Source: an uncultured Clostridia bacterium (lineage in GTDB: Bacteria; Bacillota; Clostridia; Oscillospirales; Acutalibacteraceae). Taken from it: 64,000 nucleotides of DNA. The stretch covers positions 1 to 64,000 of the forward strand of contig CALYBJ010000012.1 in NCBI GenBank assembly GCA_944412445.1, given 5' to 3'. Both the position numbers and the translations under genes were made by a program. Below are positions 19,177 through 28,052 of the stretch, piece by piece. Position 1 is the first letter of the stretch. Every line of letters starts with the position of its first letter. The notes under the pieces were generated by a model. The model was not told where the DNA came from. It did not search any database and saw only the letters and a program-made list of their open reading frames with translations.

Positions 19177-20847
19177 ATGACGGAAGTTCTCAGATTAAAG
19201 AAATCCAATTGTAAAAACTGTTATAAATGTATAAGGCACTGTCCGGTAAAATCAATTAAAATTTCGGGCAATCAGGCGCATATTATCGGCAACGAGTGCA
19301 TACTTTGCGGTCAGTGCTTCGTTGTATGCCCCCAGAATGCAAAGGAAATTGTTGCCGAAACCGAAAAGGTAAAGGTAATGATACAGTCGGGCGCGCCCGT
19401 ATATGTAAGCCTTGCTCCGTCCTTTGCGGCGAATTACAGCGGCATAGGCATAAACGGAATGAGAAAGGCGTTAAAGAAGCTGGGATTTGCTGATGTTGAA
19501 GAAACAGCCATAGGCGCTAAAATAGTAAAACAGGAGTACGAAAGAATTTTATCTGAGGATAAGCCGGATATACTTATATCTTCATGCTGTCACAGTCTTA
19601 ATCTGCTTATTCAGAAATATTTTCCCAAGGAGCTTCCGTATCTTGCGGATGTGCTGTCTCCCATGCAGGCACACAGCCTTGACATAAAGTCAAGAGTTCC
19701 CGAGGCTAAAACTGTATTTATAGGTCCCTGCGTAGCGAAAAAGGACGAGGTGGCATACTACGGAAATGTTGACGCGGCGCTTACCTTTGAGGAGCTTTCG
19801 GAATGGCTTTCCGAAGAAAACATAACCCTTGAAGCCGATATGGACGAAACAGAAAAAAGCAGGACAAGAATTTTCCCCACAACCGGCGGCGTTCTTGCTT
19901 CAATGGATAAAATCGACGAGTATACATATATGGCGATTGACGGAGTTGAAAACTGCATTGCGGCATTGCGGGATATTGAAAACGGAAACCTTCATAAATG
20001 CTTTATTGAGATGTCCTCCTGTCCGGGAAGCTGCGTAGGCGGTCCCGTTATGGAAAAATATCACCGTTCGCCGGTAAGGGATTTTGTATCAGTAAAAAAA
20101 TATACCGGAAAAGATGATTTTGAAACAGCGACATATTCACAGGCGCAGCTTTCAAAGAATATGACATTCATTGAAAGAGACCTTAAAATGCCCACTGAAA
20201 CAGAGATTGCGGCAACACTCAGAAAAATGGGTAAAAACAAGAAATCCGATGAGCTTAACTGCGGCTCCTGCGGATATAATACCTGCCGTGAAAAAGCCAT
20301 AGCAATTCTTCAGGGTAAGGCTGACGTATCAATGTGCCTGCCGTTTTTAAAGGACAAGGCGGAAAACTTCTCCGATACCATAATAAACAATACGCCTAAC
20401 GGAATACTTGTTTTGAATGAGGATTTAGAGGTTCAGCAGATAAATAAAGCGGCGTTGAAAATAATGAATCTTTCAAGCGCTTCCGATGTGTTGGGCGAAC
20501 AGGTAGTAAGAATACTTGACCCCATGGACTTTATGGACGTAAGAAAAACGGGAATGTCTATTCACGACAAAAAAATATACCTTGCGGAATACAACAGATA
20601 TGTTGAGGAAACAATTACACTTGACAGAGAGTATCATATTCTGATATGTATAATGCGAGACGTAACAAACGAGGAAAACGAGCGTCTGAAGAAAGAAGCG
20701 TTGGGAAAACAGACGATTGAAATTACCGATAATGTGGTAAACAAACAGATGAGAATAGTTCAGGAGATAGCGTCTCTGTTGGGAGAAACAACGGCTGAAA
20801 CGAAAATTGCCCTTACTAAGCTCAAGGAGTCGATAACCGATGAATAA
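19177..20847 (+). CDS. Sensory [FeFe]-hydrogenase with PAS domain (HydS-like)
   Basis: This 556-residue protein joins two N-terminal [4Fe-4S] ferredoxin motifs (Cys12-Cys22 and Cys41-Cys51), an H-cluster domain, an extra four-cysteine cluster motif (Cys362, 365, 370, 387) and a PAS domain (about 400-500). The H-cluster loops are altered: L1 is SSCCH (Cys137-Cys138), L2 is GPCVAKK (Cys185) and L3 is EMSSCPGSC (Cys282, Cys286), where catalytic enzymes usually have EVMACPGGC. Such changes and the C-terminal PAS domain are typical of the sensory (group C) hydrogenases. The phosphatase gene overlaps its 3' end by 8 bases. It probably reports hydrogen or redox state to that phosphatase. Confidence 0.85.
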   Translation: MTEVLRLKKSNCKNCYKCIRHCPVKSIKISGNQAHIIGNECILCGQCFVVCPQNAKEIVAETEKVKVMIQSGAPVYVSLAPSFAANYSGIGINGMRKALKKLGFADVEETAIGAKIVKQEYERILSEDKPDILISSCCHSLNLLIQKYFPKELPYLADVLSPMQAHSLDIKSRVPEAKTVFIGPCVAKKDEVAYYGNVDAALTFEELSEWLSEENITLEADMDETEKSRTRIFPTTGGVLASMDKIDEYTYMAIDGVENCIAALRDIENGNLHKCFIEMSSCPGSCVGGPVMEKYHRSPVRDFVSVKKYTGKDDFETATYSQAQLSKNMTFIERDLKMPTETEIAATLRKMGKNKKSDELNCGSCGYNTCREKAIAILQGKADVSMCLPFLKDKAENFSDTIINNTPNGILVLNEDLEVQQINKAALKIMNLSSASDVLGEQVVRILDPMDFMDVRKTGMSIHDKKIYLAEYNRYVEETITLDREYHILICIMRDVTNEENERLKKEALGKQTIEITDNVVNKQMRIVQEIASLLGETTAETKIALTKLKESITDE

Positions 20848-22012
20848 TCTTTGCGCCGACATAGGATACAAAAGCATAAACCACTACGGAGAAGAGCTTT
20901 GCGGAGATCATATCGATGTTCTCGAGCAGGATGAAAATTCAACGGTAATCGTGCTGGCGGACGGATTGGGAAGCGGAGTAAAGGCAAGCATATTATCCAC
21001 TCTTACTTCAAAAATCATATCCACAATGATGGCAAACGGTCTTTCCATAGAGGATTGTGTGGAGACAATCGCCGCAACTCTGCCTATATGCTCCGTAAGG
21101 GGAGTCGCATACTCAACCTTTACCATAATAAGACTTGTAAATAACGAGGAAGCCGATATAATCCAGTATGACAATCCGCTTCTGATATTGCTCCGTGACG
21201 GAGAAAATTACGATTATCCTAAAACGGAAATGACAATAGGCGGAAAAAAGATATACCGTTCAAGAATACCGTTATCGGAGGACGATATTTTTATAGCCAT
21301 GAGCGACGGCTGTCCTCATGCGGGAATCGGCTCAGCATATAATTTCGGCTGGAAGCGCAGCGATATAATCGAATACATGAAAACCTTTTACTATGTAGGC
21401 TATACCGCGAAAACGCTTTCCTCCATACTTCTTGACGAGGTAGACAGGCTTTACGGTCACAAGCCGGGAGACGACGCTACGGTGTGCACCGTAAGGATAA
21501 GGAAAAGACAGCCTATGAATCTGCTGTTCGGACCGCCGTCGAATCCCGACGACTGCAATAAGATGATGTCGCTGTTCTTTTCAAAAGAGGGGAAGCATAT
21601 AGTATGCGGAGGAACAACCTCGTCTATCGCTGCAAAGTATTTGGGCAAGCCCGTTAAGCCAACCCTTGAATTTATAGACAAGGATGTGCCGCCAATTGCG
21701 GAAATTGACGGTGTGGATCTTGTTACCGAAGGAGTTATCACCGTAAATAAAGTCCTGGAATACGCAAGGGACTATTTAGGAGATAATACCTTATATGAAA
21801 AATGGAGCGTAAGCAGGGACGGAGCGTCGCTTATATGCAGACTGCTTTTTGAAGAAGCAACGGATATTAATTTTTATGTAGGAAGAGCGATAAATCCTGC
21901 TCATCAGAATCCTGATTTGCCCATAAATTTTAATATAAAGATGAATCTTGTAACAGGACTTTCTGATTGTCTCAGAAAAATGGGAAAAAGAATAAAAGTA
22001 AGTTATTTTTAA
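20840..22012 (+). CDS. SpoIIE/PP2C-type serine phosphatase
   Basis: The N-terminal domain (about 1-220) is a PP2C/SpoIIE phosphatase with the metal-binding acidic motifs LADGLGSG (Asp41), MSDGCPHAG (Asp156) and GDDATV (Asp211-Asp212). The C-terminal 170 residues (from about 225) form a separate region, NLLFGPPSNPDD onward, which I do not recognise. There is no membrane segment. The start overlaps the HydS-like gene by 8 bases. SpoIIE-type phosphatases beside sensory [FeFe]-hydrogenases are a known arrangement, so it is a likely output module. Confidence 0.85.
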   Translation: MNNLCADIGYKSINHYGEELCGDHIDVLEQDENSTVIVLADGLGSGVKASILSTLTSKIISTMMANGLSIEDCVETIAATLPICSVRGVAYSTFTIIRLVNNEEADIIQYDNPLLILLRDGENYDYPKTEMTIGGKKIYRSRIPLSEDDIFIAMSDGCPHAGIGSAYNFGWKRSDIIEYMKTFYYVGYTAKTLSSILLDEVDRLYGHKPGDDATVCTVRIRKRQPMNLLFGPPSNPDDCNKMMSLFFSKEGKHIVCGGTTSSIAAKYLGKPVKPTLEFIDKDVPPIAEIDGVDLVTEGVITVNKVLEYARDYLGDNTLYEKWSVSRDGASLICRLLFEEATDINFYVGRAINPAHQNPDLPINFNIKMNLVTGLSDCLRKMGKRIKVSYF

Positions 22013-22110
22013 TTTTTTTGAATTTTCTCTTGTATTTTTTACGGAAATAATTAAAATATATTTTGATTTGCATAATTTTAATTGCAGTTTGTTTTGTTAA
22101 GGAGAAAGAT

Positions 22111-23535
22111 ATGAGAAAATTTGATACAAAAGTGCAGTATCTGAAATATAAGGTTTTGCGTGAAGTCGCGAGACAGGCATGGAACGATACGCTTTTGGAA
22201 AACCTGCTTGAAATACCGAAAATTATAGTTCCCGGCAAGGAGCCTACCATGCGCTGCTGTGTATACAAGGAGAGAGCAATTCTTTCGGAGCGTGTAAAGC
22301 TTGCGATGGGCGGAGATCCCAACAATCATAACTGTATCGAGGTTATAGATATAGCCTGTGACGAGTGTCCCATAGGCGGTTACGAAGTAACAAACGCTTG
22401 CCGAGGCTGCCTTGCCCACAGATGCGAGGATGTATGCAAAAGAGGAGCTATAACTTTCGACCATAATCATTCGGCGCATATTGATAAGTCAAAATGCGTT
22501 GAGTGCGGAGCCTGCGCTAAGGTTTGTCCCTACGGCGCGATAACCGACAATGTAAGACCCTGCGTAAGATCCTGCAAGGTAAAGGCAATATCCATGGACG
22601 AGGACAGAACTGCCGTTATTGATAATGACAAGTGCATATCCTGCGGAGCCTGTGTGTATCAGTGTCCCTTCGGAGCGATTATGGACAAGTCATATATTCT
22701 TAATGTTATCGATATGCTTAAAAAGTCGGAGAAGAATTCAAAGTACAAGGTGTACGCAGTAGTAGCTCCTTCAATTGCCAGCCAGTTTACATACGCAAAG
22801 CTGGGACAGGTAGTTTCCGGAATAAAGGCTCTCGGATTTTTCACCGTTGTTGAAGCCGCATTAGGAGCGGATATGGTTGCCTTTGCAGAGGCTAAGGAGC
22901 TTGCGGAAAAGGGATTCCTTACAAGCTCATGCTGTCCTGCCTTTGTTGATTATATTAAAAAGCAGTTTCCCGATCTGGCGCCTTATATTTCTCATAATCT
23001 TTCGCCTGTCGCTACTATTTCCAAATACATGAAGGAAAAAGAGCCGGACTGCAAGATAATCTTTATAGGACCCTGCACCGCAAAGAAGATGGAGTTTAAA
23101 AAGGAAGAGGTCAAGCCTTATATTGACAGCGTTATCACCTTTGAAGAGCTTCAGGCGCTGTTTGACAGCAGGGGGATAGATATAACCCTTATGAATGAGG
23201 ATGTTCTTGACAATGCCTCCTATTACGGAAGAATATTCGCAAGGAGCGGAGGACTGTCAGACGCCGTAAAACAGGGACTTAAAGAACAGGGGCTCGAGAA
23301 CTTCGACTTAAAGGCGGTACCCTGCGACGGTATTGATGCGTGCAGAATCGCGCTTTTGAAAGCGTCAAAGAGAGTGCTTGACGGCAACTTTATTGAGGGC
23401 ATGGCTTGCAGCGGCGGCTGTATCGGCGGCGCCGGATGTCTTACTCACGGCGAAAAGAATAAAGCCGAGGTTGACAAGTACGGCAAGGAAGCCATGGAGA
23501 AAAACATTTACGATGCTATAAGCGTATTGAAATAA
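22111..23535 (+). CDS. [FeFe]-hydrogenase, group B-like
   Basis: This 474-residue enzyme would produce or consume H2 using ferredoxin. After an unusual N-terminal cysteine-containing region it has two [4Fe-4S] motifs (Cys129-Cys139 and Cys175-Cys185), then H-cluster loops L1 TSSCCPAF (Cys274-Cys275), L2 GPCTAKKME (Cys322) and L3 EGMACSGGC (Cys433, Cys437). Additional cysteines at 83, 86, 97, 100, 105 and 109 fit the group B pattern. I chose ATG 22111, preceded by AAGGAG; the longer frame from 22063 reads through AT-rich leader. It closes the rex-adhE-hydrogenase region, and a strong terminator follows. Confidence 0.9.
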   Translation: MRKFDTKVQYLKYKVLREVARQAWNDTLLENLLEIPKIIVPGKEPTMRCCVYKERAILSERVKLAMGGDPNNHNCIEVIDIACDECPIGGYEVTNACRGCLAHRCEDVCKRGAITFDHNHSAHIDKSKCVECGACAKVCPYGAITDNVRPCVRSCKVKAISMDEDRTAVIDNDKCISCGACVYQCPFGAIMDKSYILNVIDMLKKSEKNSKYKVYAVVAPSIASQFTYAKLGQVVSGIKALGFFTVVEAALGADMVAFAEAKELAEKGFLTSSCCPAFVDYIKKQFPDLAPYISHNLSPVATISKYMKEKEPDCKIIFIGPCTAKKMEFKKEEVKPYIDSVITFEELQALFDSRGIDITLMNEDVLDNASYYGRIFARSGGLSDAVKQGLKEQGLENFDLKAVPCDGIDACRIALLKASKRVLDGNFIEGMACSGGCIGGAGCLTHGEKNKAEVDKYGKEAMEKNIYDAISVLK

Positions 23536-23542
23536 TCAGATT

Positions 23543-23568
23543 AGAAGCCGGAAACGGCTTCTTTTTTT
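23543..23568 (+). terminator. Intrinsic terminator of the hydrogenase region
   Basis: AGAAGCCG (23543-23550) pairs perfectly with CGGCTTCT (23555-23562) around a GAAA tetraloop, followed by a T run to 23568. Confidence 0.9.
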
Positions 23569-23680
23569 ATATCAATATGAAAATATACCGATACGGCATA
23601 AAAAATCAGAGTTTTGCGCCGTGAAGTTATTCACAATGCAAGAAAAACAGTAAAATAAACCATTTTTATATATTTATGAC

Positions 23681-23709
23681 TTGATTTAAAAGCGGAAAGT
23701 TGATATACT
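23681..23709 (+). promoter_or_regulatory. Promoter of HAD phosphatase gene
   Basis: TTGATT (23681-23686) and TATACT (23704-23709) are 17 bp apart, about 33 bp before the chosen start. Confidence 0.5.
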
Positions 23710-23741
23710 TTATAATGATTAGGAGGCAGTGGGAGTTTTTT

Positions 23742-24350
23742 ATGAAAGTAGATATTTTTGATTTTGACAAGACAATAGTGCCCTTTGACTGCGGTTCGTT
23801 ATTCTGGCTTTACAGCATGATACATTATCCGTGGATAATAATATGCTGGCCGTATCAGCTTTTGGGCGGCATTTTATATGCTCTGCATATATTTGATCTG
23901 ACAAAAATGAAGGGGCCGTTTTTTTCATTCATCAGACTTATACCTTATGAAAAAGCTGCAAAAAAGTTTTGGGATAAGTACGATAAGTATGTTTTTGACT
24001 GGGCAAAAAAAGGAAACAGGGAACGCTATACGGTAGTTATAAGCGCAAGTCCGGAATTTCTTATTAAGGAAATCGGAAAAAGAATTGAAATAGACGATTA
24101 TATTTCAACAAAGCACGCTCCCGACGGAAAAGTAATCGGGAAAAACTGTCATGACATGGAAAAGGTAAGACTGTTCAGAGAAAAATATACTGACGCGCAG
24201 GTAGTTAATGTTGTTTCGGACAGCATTAAAAATGATAAATATATTTTTTCTTTGGGAGAAAACTGCTATCATGCCGTAAAAGGAGACAGAATACCTTTTA
24301 AATATGAAGATGTTTATAAGGAAGATAAAACTGAGGCAAAAAGTTTATAA
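23742..24350 (+). CDS. HAD-superfamily (subfamily IB) phosphatase
   Basis: This 202-residue HAD hydrolase has the nucleophile motif DFDKT at residues 5-9, a serine motif ISASPEF and a late VSDSIKND acidic motif, as in SerB-like subfamily IB phosphatases. A tryptophan- and tyrosine-rich stretch (residues 20-50, containing WIIICWPYQLLG) is hydrophobic and may contact lipid or form the cap. I chose ATG 23742 because GGGAG lies 6 bp upstream and the catalytic motif then starts at the usual place. The natural substrate is unknown. It is a single-gene unit bounded by its own promoter and terminator. Confidence 0.82.
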   Translation: MKVDIFDFDKTIVPFDCGSLFWLYSMIHYPWIIICWPYQLLGGILYALHIFDLTKMKGPFFSFIRLIPYEKAAKKFWDKYDKYVFDWAKKGNRERYTVVISASPEFLIKEIGKRIEIDDYISTKHAPDGKVIGKNCHDMEKVRLFREKYTDAQVVNVVSDSIKNDKYIFSLGENCYHAVKGDRIPFKYEDVYKEDKTEAKSL

Positions 24351-24357
24351 AAATAAT

Positions 24358-24382
24358 CGGTCGGTATTCCGGCCGTTTTTTT
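24358..24382 (+). terminator. Intrinsic terminator after HAD gene
   Basis: CGGTCGG (24358-24364) pairs with CCGGCCG (24369-24375) with one wobble around a TATT loop, then seven T residues. Confidence 0.8.
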
Positions 24383-24512
24383 GTAATTGCACGGCAGATA
24401 TTGTATAAATCAGAGAATTTTATATACGGTAAATCAAAATGATTTGACTATTAATGACAAAATGCACAATAGTTTTTTTTATGATACGGCGTAATTTTAA
24501 TGGATTTTACAG

Positions 24513-24541
24513 TTGACACAACTATTTATAATGCGTATAAT
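24513..24541 (+). promoter_or_regulatory. Consensus promoter of the liv operon
   Basis: A perfect TTGACA (24513-24518) and a perfect TATAAT (24536-24541) with the optimal 17-bp spacer give the best promoter in the window. The resulting leader of about 90 nt contains AT-rich inverted repeats (around 24552-24577 and 24588-24612) just before the livK Shine-Dalgarno sequence. Confidence 0.85.
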
Positions 24542-24640
24542 TTATGTGATATAAAATAATATTTTTATTATTTTTATATCGCTGTATAAAAACGGTTTAA
24601 AAACCGGTTTTACAGATACATTTTTATGGAGGTAATTCCA

Positions 24641-25846
24641 ATGAGAATCAAAAAATTTCTTGCGGTTGTACTTGCACTGGCAGTTGTATTTGCTTTTGCA
24701 TCATGTACAAAGAACCCGGGAAACGCTGAAAATCCTTCAGATGAAAGCAATTCAAACAGCGCGTCTGAGGAAGGCGTAATCAAAATCGGAAGCATTGGTC
24801 CTCTTACAGGTGACAATGCAGTGTACGGAACGGCTGTTAAATACGGAGCGGAGCTTGCGGTTAAAGAGATTAACGAAGCCGGCGGAATTAACGGCTGCAA
24901 AGTTGAATTCAGAATGGAAGACGATGTAAGCGACGCTGAAAAGGCAGTAAACGCATACGGAGTATTAAAAGACTGGGGTATGCAGATGCTTGCAGGAACA
25001 GTAACATCCAAGCCCTGTCAGGCAGTTTCAACTTATGCTGCTGAAGACAATATGTTCCTTTTAACTCCTTCAGGCACATCTGTTGAATGTCTTCAGGCAG
25101 GCGATACTCTCTTCAGAGTTTGCTTCTCAGACCCTGCTCAGGGAACAAAGTCAGCCGATTTTATTGCCGAAAAAGGACTTGCCACAAAAATCGGTATAAT
25201 CTACAACAGCTCAGATGTATATTCAACAGGTATCAAGGATACATTTGTTGAAGAGGCTGCGGCAAAAAATCTTGAAGTTGTAGCAACTGAAGCATTTACA
25301 AACGACAGCGCTACAGACTTCACGGCTCAGCTTACCAACATCAGATCAGCAGGAGCAGAGCTTGTATTCCTTCCTATTTATACAGCTCCCGCATCACTTA
25401 TTCTTCAGCAGGCAAACACAATGGGCTTTGCGCCTTTGTTCTTCGGATGTGACGGACTTGACGGCATACTCTCCGTTGAAAACTTTGACGCTTCGCTTGC
25501 AGAAGGCGTAATGCTTCTTACACCTTTCGTAGCCAATTCCACAGACGAAGCAACAGTAAAGTTTGTAAACGCATACAGAGCAAACGGATATGAGGATACA
25601 TATCTTAATCAGTTTGCGGCAGACGCTTACGACGCAATTTATACAATTAAAGCAGCAGCTGAAAAAGCAGGAGTAACAGGGGATATGGATACTGCTGCAA
25701 TCGGCGACGCAATGAAGACGGCTATTACAGAAGTTACCGTAAGCGGTGTTACAGGCGGAAGCATTACCTGGAACGCTGACGGTGAGCCCAACAAAGAGCC
25801 CAGAGCGGTAAAAATTATAAACGGCGAATATCAGATGGTTGAGTAA
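24641..25846 (+). CDS. livK: Branched-chain amino acid ABC transporter, substrate-binding lipoprotein
   Basis: This is the extracellular solute-binding lipoprotein of a LivKHMGF-type importer. The signal peptide ends in FAFASC with Cys22 as the lipid anchor. The mature protein opens with IKIGSIGPLTGDNAVYG, the classic start of the LivJ/LivK periplasmic-binding fold. The length of 401 residues is normal. ATG 24641 is preceded by GGAGG with an 8-bp spacer. The four transporter genes follow after a 200-bp gap with hairpins. Amide- or urea-binding relatives exist, so the ligand is inferred from the family. Confidence 0.9.
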   Translation: MRIKKFLAVVLALAVVFAFASCTKNPGNAENPSDESNSNSASEEGVIKIGSIGPLTGDNAVYGTAVKYGAELAVKEINEAGGINGCKVEFRMEDDVSDAEKAVNAYGVLKDWGMQMLAGTVTSKPCQAVSTYAAEDNMFLLTPSGTSVECLQAGDTLFRVCFSDPAQGTKSADFIAEKGLATKIGIIYNSSDVYSTGIKDTFVEEAAAKNLEVVATEAFTNDSATDFTAQLTNIRSAGAELVFLPIYTAPASLILQQANTMGFAPLFFGCDGLDGILSVENFDASLAEGVMLLTPFVANSTDEATVKFVNAYRANGYEDTYLNQFAADAYDAIYTIKAAAEKAGVTGDMDTAAIGDAMKTAITEVTVSGVTGGSITWNADGEPNKEPRAVKIINGEYQMVE

Positions 25847-25864
25847 TTGACTGTCATTTAATCA

Positions 25865-25894
25865 GGGTATGCCGCAGAGAGTTGCGGCATACCC
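25865..25894 (+). terminator. Strong 12-bp hairpin after livK
   Basis: GGGTATGCCGCA (25865-25876) pairs perfectly with TGCGGCATACCC (25883-25894) around a six-base loop. Only GTGTTTT follows, so it is an imperfect terminator or a 3' mRNA stabiliser. Either would let livK be expressed above the membrane and ATPase genes. Confidence 0.65.
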
Positions 25895-25907
25895 GTGTTT
25901 TGAAAAT

Positions 25908-25995
25908 ATTGCATTTCGCAAAAGCTTTGAAACATTGTATTTAACAGATTTTCATACGCAAAAATGCAATGTTTGAAAGCTTTTCGGCTTTTTAT
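25908..25995 (+). promoter_or_regulatory. Possible attenuator with competing hairpins before livH
   Basis: Three structures compete. A long stem joins 25920-25937 to 25967-25984 with 17 of 18 pairs. An alternative pairs ATTGCATTT (25908-25916) with AAATGCAAT (25962-25970). A short hairpin AAAGC (25976-25980) with GCTTT (25987-25991), followed by T residues, could act as a terminator and is blocked when the long stem forms. This is the layout of a transcription attenuator, inferred by eye. Confidence 0.4.
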
Positions 25996-26046
25996 TATCA
26001 TAAGAAAATTTGACCTTAAATTTTAAGTTAAGGAGTGTACGTTATA

Positions 26047-26928
26047 ATGAAATTTCTTTCGCAGCTGATTTCCGGAATAAGCCTCGGAAGTATATATTCT
26101 CTTATAGCATTGGGATATACCATGGTTTACGGAATAGCAAAGATGCTCAATTTTGCCCACGGTGATGTTATCATGATAGGCGGATATGTGGTATATACTG
26201 CCTGTGTAACGGCAGGTCTTCCTGCGGCGGCAGGCGTGCTTATAGCAATTGTATTTTGTACAGTTTTAGGTGTGGCTATCGAGCGTTTCGCGTATAAGCC
26301 CTTAAGATCGGCTTCATCTCTTGCAGTTCTTATTACAGCAATCGGCGTCAGCTATCTTCTCCAGAATGTTGCGCTGCTGATATTCGGCTCCGATACAAAA
26401 TCTTTTTCTTCCGTAGTATCTCTTGAGCCGGTTTCTCTTGCCGACGGCGCTCTTGTGATTTCAGGCGAAACAATAGTTACAATAATTGTTTCTGTAATTA
26501 TAATGGTAGCTCTTATTGTATTTATAAATAAAACTCGTCCCGGAAAGGCAATGCTGGCAGTATCAGAAGATAAGGGCGCTGCTCAGCTTATGGGAATCAA
26601 TGTTAACGGAACAATAGCCCTGACTTTTGCAATAGGCTCCGGTCTTGCAGCTGTTGCAGGCGCACTGCTTTGCTCTGCGTATCCGGCTCTGAGTCCCTAC
26701 ACCGGTGCCATGCCCGGCATCAAAGCTTTTGTTGCGGCTGTTTTCGGCGGTATCGGTTCAATCCCCGGCGCAATGATAGGCGGCATACTTCTGGGTATAA
26801 TCGAGAATTTGAGCAAAGGATATATTTCTTCACAGCTTTCGGACCCGATAGTTTTTGCAGTTCTTATAATTGTTTTGCTTGTTAAGCCTACCGGATTAAT
26901 GGGCAAAAAGATTAACGAGAAAGTGTGA
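26047..26928 (+). CDS. livH: Branched-chain amino acid ABC transporter permease LivH
   Basis: This 293-residue integral membrane permease has about eight hydrophobic segments. The family start (LSQLISGISLGSIYSLIALG), the FAHGD region and the cytoplasmic coupling segment AVSEDKGAAQLMGINV are present. ATG 26047 is preceded by AAGGAG at 26030-26035; the GTG at 26035 lies inside that Shine-Dalgarno sequence. It pairs with LivM to form the channel. Confidence 0.92.
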   Translation: MKFLSQLISGISLGSIYSLIALGYTMVYGIAKMLNFAHGDVIMIGGYVVYTACVTAGLPAAAGVLIAIVFCTVLGVAIERFAYKPLRSASSLAVLITAIGVSYLLQNVALLIFGSDTKSFSSVVSLEPVSLADGALVISGETIVTIIVSVIIMVALIVFINKTRPGKAMLAVSEDKGAAQLMGINVNGTIALTFAIGSGLAAVAGALLCSAYPALSPYTGAMPGIKAFVAAVFGGIGSIPGAMIGGILLGIIENLSKGYISSQLSDPIVFAVLIIVLLVKPTGLMGKKINEKV

Positions 26929-26938
26929 GGTGAGGAAA

Positions 26939-28051
26939 ATGTCAGAAAAATCTGCGAAGTCCCCTCTTTTGAAGAAAAAAGCTGCTTTGCGTCCCGTAAC
27001 AAAAAAGAACTTGGTTACATACTTGATGGTAATAGTATTTTTCGCTTTATTTCAGACTCTTTCCGCAACAGGTAATTTAAAGTTTGCATATAAAAGTCTG
27101 TTGGTTCCTATTTGCACAAGCGTTATTATGGCTGTATCTCTTAACCTTGTGGTAGGCGTCCTTGGAGAGCTTAGCCTGGGTCACGCGGGCTTCATGTGCG
27201 TAGGCGCTTATGTGGGCTCGTTCTTTTCGGTGCTTACGGAAGATATTATAACGGTCACATGGATTCGCTTTACACTGGCATTTATTTTTGCCGCTGTAGC
27301 AGCTTCAATCGCCGGCGTAATTATCGGTGTTCCTGTTTTGAGACTGAAAGGCGACTACCTTGCAATCGTAACCCTGGCATTCGGTGAAATAATCAAGAGT
27401 CTTGTCAATGTTTTGTATATAGGAAAGGACTCCAACGGTTTCCATATCGCAATGGATTCTGCAAAGCTTAATATGGAGCTTGACGGAATGGTTATAGTAA
27501 AGGGTCCTCAGGGCATAAACGGCACGCCTAAAGATTCCACATTTTTTATCGGTTTCATACTTGTTATGCTGACAATTTTTATTGTTACCAATATTATGGA
27601 TTCAAGAACAGGCAGGGCAATAATGTCCGTTCGCGACAACAGAATTGCGGCTGAATCAGTAGGAATCAATATTACAAAATATAAGCTTATTGTATTTACA
27701 ATATCTGCCGCAATAGCAGGCTGTGCAGGCGTTCTTTATTCTCACAACCTGACGACTCTCAGCGCAAATACAAATAACTTCGGATATAATATGTCGATAA
27801 TGATACTTGTTTATGTGGTGCTGGGCGGACTTGGCAACATAAGAGGTTCTGTAATAGCAGCTGCCGTGCTTTATTCTCTTCCGGAGCTTTTAAGAGGCTT
27901 CAGCAAATACAGAATGCTTATTTATGCCATTGTTCTTATAGTTATGATGATAGTAAACAACGGCAGTTATTTCGTTAAGCTTAAGGAAAAATATTCATAT
28001 AAATTCTATAAAAAGATTAACAGCAAAAAGAACGGCAAGGAGGCGGTGTGA
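26939..28051 (+). CDS. livM: Branched-chain amino acid ABC transporter permease LivM
   Basis: This 370-residue permease has a basic N-terminal tail, then about ten hydrophobic segments. It carries LNLVVGVLGELSLGHAGF, diagnostic of LivM, and the coupling segment SVRDNRIAAESVGINI. I chose ATG 26939, preceded by AGGTGAGG, over GTG 26930, which lies within that sequence. It begins 10 bp after livH. The basic C-terminal tail is typical of the clostridial homologues. Confidence 0.92.
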   Translation: MSEKSAKSPLLKKKAALRPVTKKNLVTYLMVIVFFALFQTLSATGNLKFAYKSLLVPICTSVIMAVSLNLVVGVLGELSLGHAGFMCVGAYVGSFFSVLTEDIITVTWIRFTLAFIFAAVAASIAGVIIGVPVLRLKGDYLAIVTLAFGEIIKSLVNVLYIGKDSNGFHIAMDSAKLNMELDGMVIVKGPQGINGTPKDSTFFIGFILVMLTIFIVTNIMDSRTGRAIMSVRDNRIAAESVGINITKYKLIVFTISAAIAGCAGVLYSHNLTTLSANTNNFGYNMSIMILVYVVLGGLGNIRGSVIAAAVLYSLPELLRGFSKYRMLIYAIVLIVMMIVNNGSYFVKLKEKYSYKFYKKINSKKNGKEAV

Positions 28052-28052
28052 A

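Noticed and set aside
22094..22100. Rex half-site TTGTTAA before the group-B-like hydrogenase
   Set aside because: The second half TTAACAA is missing, so it does not qualify as an operator.
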